A stretch of DNA of 5,492 bases. Origin: Planctomycetota bacterium (GTDB lineage Bacteria > Planctomycetota > Phycisphaerae > WQYP01). Made by a program: the position numbers and the translations under genes. Below the pieces are notes generated by a model. That model was not told where the DNA came from and did not search any database. It saw only the letters and a list, made by a program, of their open reading frames with translations. Positions 1 through 5,474 of the stretch are shown piece after piece. The stretch lies in NCBI GenBank assembly GCA_021826605.1, contig JAKAZF010000232.1, positions 1 through 5,492 of the forward strand, written 5' to 3'. Position 1 is the first letter of the stretch. The number at the start of each line of letters is the position of its first letter.

Positions 1-119
1 GCCGAATTTGCTCTACTGTTCACCTGTTCTACTCACACCTGCTCTAATCGGGCCACGGCCCGATTCGCTCTACTGCTCAACTATCCCCTGTTCTCCTGCT
101 CTAGCCGCCGCAGCGGCTA
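1..119. repeat. Tandem pyrimidine-rich units each closed by a perfect hairpin
   Basis: Two related units are visible. Each begins with GCTCTACTG (positions 10-18 and 67-75), preceded by similar bases (GCCGAATTT at 1-9, GCCCGATTC at 58-66), and runs through a C/T-rich spacer to CCTGCTCTA (38-46 and 95-103). Each then closes in a perfect inverted repeat. The first is AATCGGGCC (46-54) with GGCCCGATT (57-65). The second is TAGCCGC (102-108) with GCGGCTA (113-119). The hairpin arms differ between units while remaining self-complementary, which suggests that the fold rather than the exact sequence is kept. No ORF here has credible protein-like composition. The unit probably continues left of the window. 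Its identity is unknown to me. Confidence 0.55.
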
Positions 120-250
120 CCCCTCCGTTACCTCGTGGTGAATTCCGTCGTCGTGGTCGTCGTATCTTTGCGTTCTTTCGCTACTTCGCGGTTCACCTCT
201 GTGGCCAATCGTCGTTGTGCGCGCTGCGGAGAACCGGGTTGTGGCGCAGG
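120..250. other. Non-coding, low-complexity junction; possible relic of a widespread intergenic repeat
   Basis: This stretch holds the low-complexity run GTCGTCGTGGTCGTCGT (about 147-163) and then the phrase TTTGCGTTCTTTCGC, CGCGGTTCACC and TCTGTGGCC (about 167-205). That phrase resembles dispersed repeats of the type 'CTTTGCGTTCTTCGCGGTT...CTGTGGCC' found in intergenic DNA of many environmental bacteria; I recognise it from memory and could not search for it. The open reading frame running through it, starting at GTG 135, gives a valine run and arginine/cysteine-rich protein with no family resemblance. I therefore treat the region as the non-coding side of the breakpoint that removed the N-terminal half of the downstream hydrolase. 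Confidence 0.4.
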
Positions 251-254
251 GACG

Positions 255-1316
255 ATGGCGGCCATGGGTATCTCCGCTGACAGCCATGGCATGCCCATGG
301 TCTATACCAAGGAAGAAACCAGCAACGGGGATATTGCCACGGTGGATGGATTTTTCCCGGCATCGCCGATATTTTTACTTTTCGATCCTCAGTTGGAAGA
401 GGCGTCCATGGTGCCAATATTGAATTCAGCCAATACACCGCGCTGGAAATTTTCCTGGTCGCCGCATGATCTTGGAACTTATCCAATATGCCGGGGGCAT
501 TATCAGACCGGCGGAGAAAATATGCCCATTGAGGAAAGCGGCAACATGATTATTTTGGCTGCGGCCATAGCCAAAGCCGAAGGGAATGCGAACTTCGCGG
601 CAAAATACTGGCCGTTGTTGACGCGCTGGATGGAATTTTTGCGGAAAACCGGATTTGATCCCGGCAATCAACTTTCCACGGATGATTTTCTGGGGGCCAG
701 CGCGCACAATGCTAATTTATCCATTAAAGCCATAGAAGCCATTGGAGCGTATGGGTTGTTGTGTCAGATGCGCGGTATGAAAGCCGAGGCGGCCAGATAT
801 TACGCCATGGGAAAGCGATGGGCCCGACGTTGGATGAAAGTGGATAAACAGGGCAACCACTATCGCGCCGCATTTAATGAGCCAAACTCCTGGAGTGAAC
901 TATACAATCTGGCATGGGATCGCGTGTTGGGACTGAATCTGTTTCCACCGCAGGTGGCCCAGCGGCAGATCGCTTTCTATTTGACCAAAATGACTCCCAT
1001 GGGATTGCCGCTGTGTAACCGCACCACCAATTCCGATACAGACCATACCATTTACACCGCAATTCTGGCACGCCATGAAGCCGATTTCCGCACCATTATC
1101 GGCGGGCTTTACAATTATCTCAATACCACGCCCGATCGCGTTCCAATGACGGATTACTATCCCACCCATGGAGGTCAGGCGGTATTTCACGCCCGACCTG
1201 TGGTGGGAGCAGTATATGTAAAAATGATGCTGCATTCGAAAATGTGGCGGTATTGGGCCGATCGGGCCGCGAAGTTCCCGATGAACTGGGCCCCCTTGCC
1301 GCCGAATGAAAAATGA
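255..1316 (+). CDS. 5'-truncated DUF4965/glutaminase-A-like hydrolase (C-terminal half; probable gene remnant)
   Basis: The product matches, from memory, the C-terminal half of the bacterial DUF4965/DUF1793 family, related to fungal glutaminase A and built on an (alpha/alpha)6-barrel-like fold. Bacterial members are usually secreted and lie in glycan-utilisation loci; their substrate is often unknown. Numbering from ATG 255 (353 aa), family blocks are YTKEETSNGDIATVD (17-31), HDLGTYP (71-77), MPIEESGN (90-97), STDDF (141-145), AHNANLSIKAI (150-160), PDRVPMTDYY (293-302) and ARPVVGAVYVKMM (313-325). The usual full length is roughly 650-850 aa, so the N-terminal domain and signal peptide are missing. 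The frame stays open upstream to GTG 135, but residues before about position 255 look non-coding. AGGGA (about 249-253) lies too close to ATG 255 to be a convincing ribosome site; ATG 264 is also possible. Without an export signal it is probably a pseudogene, although the remaining frame is uninterrupted. It is 24 nt upstream of a sugar-transporter remnant in the same orientation. Confidence 0.8.
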   Translation: MAAMGISADSHGMPMVYTKEETSNGDIATVDGFFPASPIFLLFDPQLEEASMVPILNSANTPRWKFSWSPHDLGTYPICRGHYQTGGENMPIEESGNMIILAAAIAKAEGNANFAAKYWPLLTRWMEFLRKTGFDPGNQLSTDDFLGASAHNANLSIKAIEAIGAYGLLCQMRGMKAEAARYYAMGKRWARRWMKVDKQGNHYRAAFNEPNSWSELYNLAWDRVLGLNLFPPQVAQRQIAFYLTKMTPMGLPLCNRTTNSDTDHTIYTAILARHEADFRTIIGGLYNYLNTTPDRVPMTDYYPTHGGQAVFHARPVVGAVYVKMMLHSKMWRYWADRAAKFPMNWAPLPPNEK

Positions 1317-1340
1317 ATTGTTCAACCGTGCGCGACCGCT

Positions 1341-1570
1341 ATGGATAAAATGTCCGCGTCCGACCTGGCCGGACAATCGGAATCGTTGAAACAGCGTTAC
1401 ATCTGGTGTGTGGCAATTGCCGTCTCGTTGGTTGGACTGATGTTCGGATACGATTGGAGCATCATCAGCGACTCGAAAATGTTCAAGGCCGCTGGATATC
1501 AAATGTCGGGAATTCTTTTAACATCGCCATTACCGGCGTCACCGCTCTGATTTGTGCGATTGTGTCATAG
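1341..1570 (+). pseudogene. Remnant of a sugar-porter MFS transporter (internal deletion, frame change, lost C-terminus)
   Basis: The frame from ATG 1341 starts with a hydrophilic tail and then a first transmembrane segment, residues about 20-42, ending in GGLLFGYDW-like LVGLMFGYDWSIISDSK. This is the TM1 signature of sugar-porter MFS proteins. The frame soon becomes unrelated and stops at TGA 1548. A second MFS-like stretch, GNSFNIAITGV TALICAIVS, is read in a different frame from about 1508 and ends at TAG 1568. It resembles the region around TM8 of the same family. A normal transporter has about 450-550 aa and 12 helices, so most of the protein is gone, and nothing of the C-terminus remains because the 3' end of the convergent regulator begins at 1565. 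No clear ribosome site precedes ATG 1341. The ancestral partner was probably the upstream hydrolase, giving a hydrolase plus sugar importer pair. Confidence 0.72.
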
Positions 1571-2410
1571 CGCATGGGAGCGTCGGTACTGTGACGGTGG
1601 CACGCCGTAATGCCTTCTGAAGGCCGTGGAAAAACAAAATTCGTTGTCATAGCCCACGGATTGGGCAATCACCCGGATTTTCAGATTGGTTGTGGTCAGC
1701 ATCCCGGCCGCCCGCTGCATACGCAGATGGGCTACCCATTGCATCGGCGTACTGCCCATATCCGCCAGGCAGATTCGCCGCACGGATTCCGTGCTCATGG
1801 TCAAGAACTCAGCCATTGTATCGGTGCTCCACGGTGCGGCGATATTTGCTTCCACTTGCTCCCAGAGTTTCCATAACCGCTCGGAAGTACGTTTTTGATC
1901 TGCCAGGCGCGCGGCGTAATGATGCACCAGCCACAACCAGCGGCTTATGACTTCCAGATTGGCGGTAGTGGACCATTCTCGCTGCAGCCCCAGAATCGCA
2001 GATCGGAAAAATTCCGGATCGGCCTTTATCAGACTGGGTTGTTCCACGGATATCATCGGCGGACTGCCGGGCAATTCATCAAATGCCGCCCATACGATGC
2101 CCCACGGTGTGGCCCCGGTGGAATAGTATCCATGCGGTTGATGAGCCGGAGTCAGATATCCGCTACCGGCCCCGCACGGCATCCATTTCTTTCCGATGCG
2201 TACGCGCCCCTGTCCAGCATAGCAACTGATAATTCCGCCGAAATTCGGATTCTGCCGCTCAAAATAATACCCCTTTGCCGCTGCGGTCCAGCCGGTCCAC
2301 AATATGCGCCAATTTCGCATGATGGGGCAGGTTCCAGCATCAAGCCGCCATTCTTTGGTTCTGGTTCCAAATTGATGCGTATTGGCGATATCAACATATT
2401 TTTCAACCAT
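1565..2410 (-). CDS. AraC-family transcriptional regulator
   Basis: A 281-aa protein with the two-domain AraC layout. The N-terminal part (about 30-115) is a cupin-like sensor domain of beta-strand-rich sequence, with YLTPAHQPHGYY (85-96) typical of the sugar-responsive type. The C-terminal part (about 182-277) is the double helix-turn-helix DNA-binding domain. Its second HTH contains IRVIAQSVGYDNEFCFSTAF (245-264) followed by the family ending RRHYGVPPSQYRRS. I prefer ATG 2410, which has GAAAG about 8 nt upstream, over TTG 2425, whose purine-rich site directly abuts the start codon. It is convergent with the damaged hydrolase/transporter pair and divergent from the PEP-CTERM gene. Regulators of this class usually sense a sugar or its breakdown product and control neighbouring catabolic genes, so targets here could be the ancestral hydrolase/transporter or the downstream GH63-like gene. 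The effector cannot be read from the sequence. The gene appears complete. Confidence 0.9.
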   Translation of the reverse strand: MVEKYVDIANTHQFGTRTKEWRLDAGTCPIMRNWRILWTGWTAAAKGYYFERQNPNFGGIISCYAGQGRVRIGKKWMPCGAGSGYLTPAHQPHGYYSTGATPWGIVWAAFDELPGSPPMISVEQPSLIKADPEFFRSAILGLQREWSTTANLEVISRWLWLVHHYAARLADQKRTSERLWKLWEQVEANIAAPWSTDTMAEFLTMSTESVRRICLADMGSTPMQWVAHLRMQRAAGMLTTTNLKIRVIAQSVGYDNEFCFSTAFRRHYGVPPSQYRRSHAL

Positions 2411-2490
2411 AGAGCAGTCTTTCAACTTTCCGCAAGATCCGGCGCAACAATGTGTGTTTGCCGTATGGCACTGTCAAATTCGCATTCACT

Positions 2491-2520
2491 ACTATACCGC
2501 ATGGGCCGCTTCGCCAGCAA
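2491..2520 (-). promoter_or_regulatory. Possible sigma70-type promoter for the AraC gene
   Basis: On the minus strand, TTGCTG (2520-2515) and TATAGT (2496-2491) are separated by 18 nt. The -10 matches the consensus at five of six positions and the -35 at three. This would give a leader of roughly 70 nt before ATG 2410. Promoter consensus is poorly defined in the suspected phyla, so this is weak. Confidence 0.28.
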
Positions 2521-2580
2521 AAGTCGAATAGCAACTTGTGTGTTTCACGAATGCTTTTTTGGGTTATAAGCATGGTAAAG

Positions 2581-2606
2581 AGTTAAGTATATCGACTATA
2601 CTAACT
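2581..2606. promoter_or_regulatory. Operator-like inverted repeat upstream of the PEP-CTERM gene
   Basis: AGTTA-A-GTATA (2581-2591) is complementary to TATACTAACT (2597-2606) apart from one extra A in the left arm, around a TCGAC centre. It is A/T-rich and lies in the middle of the divergent intergenic region, as a regulator-binding site might. AraC proteins usually bind direct repeats, so the binding factor is unknown. It could also be a fortuitous palindrome. Confidence 0.35.
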
Positions 2607-2700
2607 ATCAGTTCACCCGCGTTCTCGACGTTCTTCGAGGATGCACCGAAAGTCCGCCCGGCAGGTCAGAGAGATCGGGTATGGCGGGCAAGAGTTCATA

Positions 2701-2723
2701 TTTCCCCGACTGGGGAAAAGGAG
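2701..2723 (+). promoter_or_regulatory. Leader hairpin overlapping the ribosome binding site of the PEP-CTERM gene
   Basis: TTTCCCC (2701-2707) and GGGGAAA (2712-2718) form a perfect 7-bp stem with the four-base loop GACT. The stem's last base is the first base of the Shine-Dalgarno sequence AAGGAG (2718-2723), which sits 7 nt before ATG 2731. The hairpin could protect the mRNA 5' region or tune ribosome access. It leaves most of the ribosome site unpaired, so strong repression by the stem alone is unlikely. Confidence 0.45.
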
Positions 2724-2730
2724 CAATATC

Positions 2731-3594
2731 ATGAATCGCACGGTTGGTTACTCATTCATTGGCATGGCTGCAATAGCGGCTATTGGAACTGTAGGAATGG
2801 CAAATGTGGCAAACGCTACAATGACGGTGGGCATTGACAACACCAATTTTCCTGCGGAAACCCAAGGTAGCCTAAATAGTCAAGGCCGGCCTTTCTCACT
2901 TGCCATGTCCGCAATCACTGAGCCGGGGTTACATTCTACTGGCATTGGTAATGGCGGATATGCTGTGATGGTGACAACATCAAGTGTAGGACATACTATG
3001 AGCTCATATATATCCGAAGGGACATATCATTCTTCCGGTATGGGTTCAGGCGTGGCTCTAAACAGCTATACCAGCATTACTGCTCCATCTTCAATTTCCG
3101 GATGGTCGGGGCAGGGAACGGGTTCGGGTTCTTATGATGCGCTGATTACAGTACCTGGCGGGACCCAATATAAATTGGTGGGTGGCAGCATCCCAACATC
3201 AGTAACATTCACATTTAATACCGGAACACCATCATCACTTGTACTCGGCGTGATAACCGATTCCTGGTGTCAGGCCGGTGGTACCAACGGGTTTGTCCAG
3301 ACGAGCACTATTACCGCAACGGCGACTGGCGGATCAAATGCTACTGTCACCACCAGAGGAGAAAGCTCTAATAACACCGCTTATTATGATGTTTATTTTT
3401 TCACCCTTAACGGTATATCAGCCGGTGACACTCTGACATTGAGTGGTACAACTGCGGAACATTCTGGCACGGCAACCGGTATTATGTTCGCCGGTGCGAC
3501 AATCGATCCCGTTCCCGAACCAGCCACCCTTGGCCTTATGGCCCTGATGGGTGCCGGCATTCTGCTGATTGGCCGCAAACGCAAATCGGCGTAA
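2731..3594 (+). CDS. PEP-CTERM sorting-domain protein, exported, function unknown
   Basis: A 287-aa exported protein. The start at ATG 2731 is chosen because AAGGAG lies 7 nt upstream and a clean signal peptide begins there: MNRT, a hydrophobic core (about 8-24), and an ANA cleavage site near residues 27-29. The body (30-255) is rich in Ser, Thr, Gly and Asn, with few charged residues and one Cys (in DSWCQAGG), and is predicted mostly beta. I recognise no enzymatic domain in it. The C-terminus is a textbook PEP-CTERM tag: VPEP (about 261-264), a hydrophobic helix LGLMALMGAGILLIG, then RKRKSA. In organisms with exosortase this tag is cleaved and the protein passed to the cell surface or extracellular matrix. 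No exosortase gene is in the window. The gene is monocistronic, with its own leader and a strong terminator 40 nt downstream. A surface or matrix role is inferred from the tag only. Confidence 0.92.
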   Translation: MNRTVGYSFIGMAAIAAIGTVGMANVANATMTVGIDNTNFPAETQGSLNSQGRPFSLAMSAITEPGLHSTGIGNGGYAVMVTTSSVGHTMSSYISEGTYHSSGMGSGVALNSYTSITAPSSISGWSGQGTGSGSYDALITVPGGTQYKLVGGSIPTSVTFTFNTGTPSSLVLGVITDSWCQAGGTNGFVQTSTITATATGGSNATVTTRGESSNNTAYYDVYFFTLNGISAGDTLTLSGTTAEHSGTATGIMFAGATIDPVPEPATLGLMALMGAGILLIGRKRKSA

Positions 3595-3633
3595 CGGCTG
3601 GTGCAATCGCAATAACTTAGACCTTCGTTTCCA

Positions 3634-3665
3634 GGCTCCAGCCAATTTGGCTGGGGCCTTTTTTT
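3634..3665 (+). terminator. Intrinsic terminator of the PEP-CTERM gene
   Basis: GGCTCCAGCC (3634-3643) pairs with GGCTGGGGCC (3649-3658), with one G-T wobble, around a short AATTT loop. Seven T residues follow directly (3659-3665). It lies 40 nt after the stop codon at 3594. This is a strong rho-independent terminator and separates the PEP-CTERM gene from the glycosidase gene. Confidence 0.9.
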
Positions 3666-3698
3666 CTAAAATGTGACACACCCCGAACAATGAGTTCG

Positions 3699-3739
3699 TT
3701 GTGGCGTAAATACAGCGACGGGTAAAATACCATTATAAT
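3699..3739 (+). promoter_or_regulatory. Candidate promoter of the GH63-like gene
   Basis: TTGTGG (3699-3704) and TAAAAT (3723-3728), 18 nt apart, could be -35 and -10 elements. A perfect TATAAT (3734-3739) lies further on and overlaps the ATG at 3738. An inverted repeat CGAAC/GTTCG (3684-3688 and 3694-3698) sits directly upstream of the -35. Either reading gives a very short leader. Confidence 0.35.
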
Positions 3740-5144
3740 GGAGAATATGGGGACCATTTTACGGCGACAATATTGGAGCGTGGTACTGGTCGCCACGCTG
3801 CTCCTGATTACGGCGGTAATGGCCATGCCGGGCAATAGCATGGCCGTGGTAGCCAAACCCACGACATTACCAGGCGGCCAATCGGCGGCCTTCCGGCTGC
3901 AGCGTCAACTTCAGTCGGCCATGACCAAAGCGGGATGCTGGCAGGGTATTGTCCGACCTCCCCACGGCCTTTTGCATCATGAATATCTTGTGCCGGGTGG
4001 CGGTTACCACGGGCTGTTCGATTGGGATAGTTACTTTACCGCAGTGGCCATGAGCTATCAGAATCGTGGAAAGGCTCTGGCCGGCTCGGTAAAAGATTTC
4101 CTGCATTTTACCGATAACCCCTACGGAAATTACCGCGGATATACTCCGCGCCAGATACAGTGGAATCATGTATCAGTGCTGCCGGAGATGTGCAAGCCAT
4201 TTCTTGCTCAAATGGCGCTGCGGGCGAGTCTGACCCTGCACAGCGCAACGTGGGTGAAACCGTATTACCAGCGACTGGCGGATACTCTGTGGTATTGGCG
4301 CTACGCGCGTCGCTCCCGGGACGGGTTGTTTACATGGTTTGACGGGTGGGAAAGCGGAGTGGACGACAGCCCGGCGGTTATTACCGTGCCTGCCGGCGGA
4401 GCAGGTAACAGCCGCGTGGCTGAGCGTCGAATCAGCAGACCGCCCAATCGGACCGAAGGCGTGGACCTGGCGTGTTATATCTACCGCGAATATCGGGCCA
4501 TGGCCGATCTGGCCGCCATGTTGAACGAACCGGCCTATGTACGCCGGTATGAGCAACGTGCCGCGAATCTCAAACACTTAATGCAAACGCGGCTATGGGA
4601 TGCCCATGCCGGAATATTTTATAACCGTAACAGCCGCACGGGTGCGTTTATCCGCGTACCGGAATGGACCGATCTGACCCCGCTCTGGGCACATATGGCA
4701 ACTGTTCGCCAGGCGCACATTCTCATTACGCGGTATGTGCTCAATTCGCATGAATTCTGGACTCACTATGGGATACGCAGTCTTGCGGCGTCAAGCCCGG
4801 ATTATCATCCTGTCCATGGCTACTTGCGGGGGCCGATCTGGGTGGTGACTGATTACATGGTGATGCATGGGTTGATGAACTACGGTTACGTATGTCAAGC
4901 GCGACTTCTGGCAAGGAATGTGTCGGCGACATTATTGCGCGACATCAAGAAAACCGGCGGAATGCATGAGAACTACAACCCGAATACAGGGGACGGCCAA
5001 TATGCCGGCAATTTTAAGGACTGGGATTTGCTGGGGGCCTACATGATTCAGGAAGCGTACACCGGGCAAGATGCCGCCGGCATACCAACCTTGGGACAAC
5101 TGAAAGCACTGCCTTGGATTAAACAGGCCTCGGAAAATAAATAG
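3738..5144 (+). CDS. Secreted GH63/GH37-like (trehalase-superfamily) glycosidase
   Basis: A 468-aa protein of the (alpha/alpha)6-barrel clan that includes GH63 glucosidases, mannosylglycerate hydrolases and GH37 trehalases. These are inverting enzymes acting on alpha-glucosidic or related bonds. Seen in order: an N-terminal signal peptide (RR at 9-10, hydrophobic core about 13-29, possible cleavage after VMA or SMA); FDWDSYF (94-100), substrate-binding; WNH (142-144); WESGVDDSP (204-212), with Asp209 the likely general acid; GYLRGPIW (361-368); and MHENYNP (409-415), with Glu411 the likely general base. The spacing of the two acids fits compact bacterial members of about 420-480 aa. The usual motif is ESGMDNSP, so Asp210 replaces a common Asn. 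The start is uncertain: ATG 3738 has no clear ribosome site and overlaps a TATAAT; ATG 3747 has GGAG only 3 nt before it. Substrate is not determinable: trehalose, mannosylglycerate or an alpha-glucan oligosaccharide are all possible. It follows the upstream terminator, so it is transcribed separately. Confidence 0.88.
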   Translation: MENMGTILRRQYWSVVLVATLLLITAVMAMPGNSMAVVAKPTTLPGGQSAAFRLQRQLQSAMTKAGCWQGIVRPPHGLLHHEYLVPGGGYHGLFDWDSYFTAVAMSYQNRGKALAGSVKDFLHFTDNPYGNYRGYTPRQIQWNHVSVLPEMCKPFLAQMALRASLTLHSATWVKPYYQRLADTLWYWRYARRSRDGLFTWFDGWESGVDDSPAVITVPAGGAGNSRVAERRISRPPNRTEGVDLACYIYREYRAMADLAAMLNEPAYVRRYEQRAANLKHLMQTRLWDAHAGIFYNRNSRTGAFIRVPEWTDLTPLWAHMATVRQAHILITRYVLNSHEFWTHYGIRSLAASSPDYHPVHGYLRGPIWVVTDYMVMHGLMNYGYVCQARLLARNVSATLLRDIKKTGGMHENYNPNTGDGQYAGNFKDWDLLGAYMIQEAYTGQDAAGIPTLGQLKALPWIKQASENK

Positions 5145-5249
5145 TGCCCAGTTTCGCGGCAGCCGCGATTCCGCAAATAAGGGACTGCGCAAAAATAAAT
5201 TCATATTTTTTGGCGCAGGGATTTTGGCCGCTGGCTAGTGCCCTGTTCC
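5142..5249 (+). repeat. Short imperfect direct repeat TAGTGCCC(A/T)GTT(T/C)C
   Basis: TAGTGCCCAGTTTC (5142-5155, beginning at the stop codon of the glycosidase gene) recurs as TAGTGCCCTGTTCC (5236-5249, running into the first 22-bp palindrome); 12 of 14 bases agree, 94 nt apart. It could be an old duplication or a boundary of the repetitive element on the right. Chance is possible for so short a match. Confidence 0.35.
5154..5218 (+). terminator. Two inverted repeats after the glycosidase gene, possible transcription terminator
   Basis: TCGCGGC and GCCGCGA (5154-5160 and 5162-5168) form a GC-rich hairpin 10 nt past the stop codon, without a T run. Further on, CTGCGCAAAAATA (5185-5197) and TATTTTT plus GCGCAG (5204-5210, 5213-5218) form a 13-bp stem with a two-base bulge and a six-base loop. 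The second stem has its T run within the 3' arm rather than after it, so it is not a classical terminator in either direction. One or both probably end the glycosidase transcript. Confidence 0.35.
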
Positions 5250-5268
5250 ACCCGTAATTACGGGTGGA
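5247..5268. repeat. Perfect 22-bp palindrome, first copy
   Basis: TCCACCCGTAA (5247-5257) is followed with no spacer by its exact reverse complement TTACGGGTGGA (5258-5268). At least 18 bases of the same sequence recur 228 bp downstream at the window edge. The two copies bracket the structured RNA-like segment. Subterminal palindromes are the recognition elements of IS200/IS605 transposases and of the non-autonomous PATE elements derived from them, which is one possible role. Confidence 0.85.
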
Positions 5269-5272
5269 CGGA

Positions 5273-5474
5273 GGGCCAAGGGGTTGTGGGCGCGAAGCGA
5301 GGAGGATTACGTATGGATACATACGTTGACGACGAGCGACAAAGCCCACGGCCCCTTGGCCCCCGCCCATAGGGTTGGCTTGAAACCGGCCATCTGCGGC
5401 GTCGCGTCGGCTCAAGGGGTTTACGAACCCAGTTCTCGCCGCCGACTCCTGGCATCTGGCCGGTTTGAGGCCAA
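5273..5474 (+). ncRNA. Candidate HEARO RNA / omegaRNA (IscB/IsrB-type guide RNA scaffold), no nuclease ORF in window
   Basis: A structured ~200-nt segment. GGGCCAAGGGG (5273-5283), two U-G wobbles and GTGGGC (5286-5291) pair with GCCCAC (5344-5349) and CCCCTTGGCCC (5352-5362): a 19-bp helix. Inside it is GCGAAGCGAGGAGG followed by the hairpin ACGTATG/CATACGT (5309-5315, 5320-5326). A second helix pairs 5375-5392 with 5457-5474 at 17 of 18 positions. It encloses GTCGGC/GCCGAC (5406-5411, 5441-5446), the hairpin GGGTT-TACG-AACCC (5417-5430), and GGCG/CGCC (5398-5401, 5437-5440), which crosses the former as an H-type pseudoknot. The order and several sequence blocks match my memory of HEARO, the RNA later shown to be the IscB/IsrB guide RNA. 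In that family a guide of roughly 16 nt precedes the scaffold, here about 5255-5272. The nuclease gene normally follows 3'; here a palindrome starts immediately instead. The folding is seen in the sequence; the family name rests on recall. Confidence 0.55.

Larger units (their letters stand above)
2411..2730. other. Divergent intergenic region between the AraC regulator and the PEP-CTERM gene
   Basis: This 320-nt stretch has no convincing coding sequence. It holds possible promoter elements for the regulator on the minus strand (2491-2520, listed separately; also a perfect TTGACA at 2477-2472 whose -10 partner CACATT is poor), an inverted repeat ATGCTT/AAGCAT (2551-2556 and 2568-2573), a longer operator-like inverted repeat (2581-2606), a small CTCGA/TCGAG repeat (2624-2628 and 2635-2639), and a hairpin next to the ribosome site of the PEP-CTERM gene (2701-2718). 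An open frame from ATG 2641 is only an upstream extension of the PEP-CTERM gene. Confidence 0.6.

Noticed and set aside
135..254. N-terminal extension of the hydrolase fragment from GTG 135.
   Set aside because: The sequence is a valine run followed by Arg/Cys-rich residues with no family resemblance, read through low-complexity, repeat-like DNA.
2466..2483. A TGGCAC element followed by TTCGC that might be a sigma54 promoter for the PEP-CTERM gene, as known for some PEP-CTERM genes.
   Set aside because: The spacing to a GC doublet is wrong and there is no TTGCW at the -12 position.
1895..2569. A 224-codon plus-strand ORF opposite the AraC gene.
   Set aside because: It is the antisense shadow of a clearly recognisable AraC regulator and has no protein-like domain of its own.
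2641..2730. N-terminal extension of the PEP-CTERM protein from ATG 2641.
   Set aside because: It would bury the signal peptide behind 30 charged residues, while ATG 2731 has an AAGGAG site at good spacing and a normal signal peptide.
5313..5372. A 19-codon ORF (MDTYVDDERQ..., stop TAG) preceded by a perfect AGGAGG at 5300-5305 with 7-nt spacing.
   Set aside because: It lies wholly inside the structured RNA. AGGAGG and the ATG fall in the region before and within a stable hairpin, and the codons from 5344 on are simply one strand of the long helix. Structural constraint explains the sequence better than coding.
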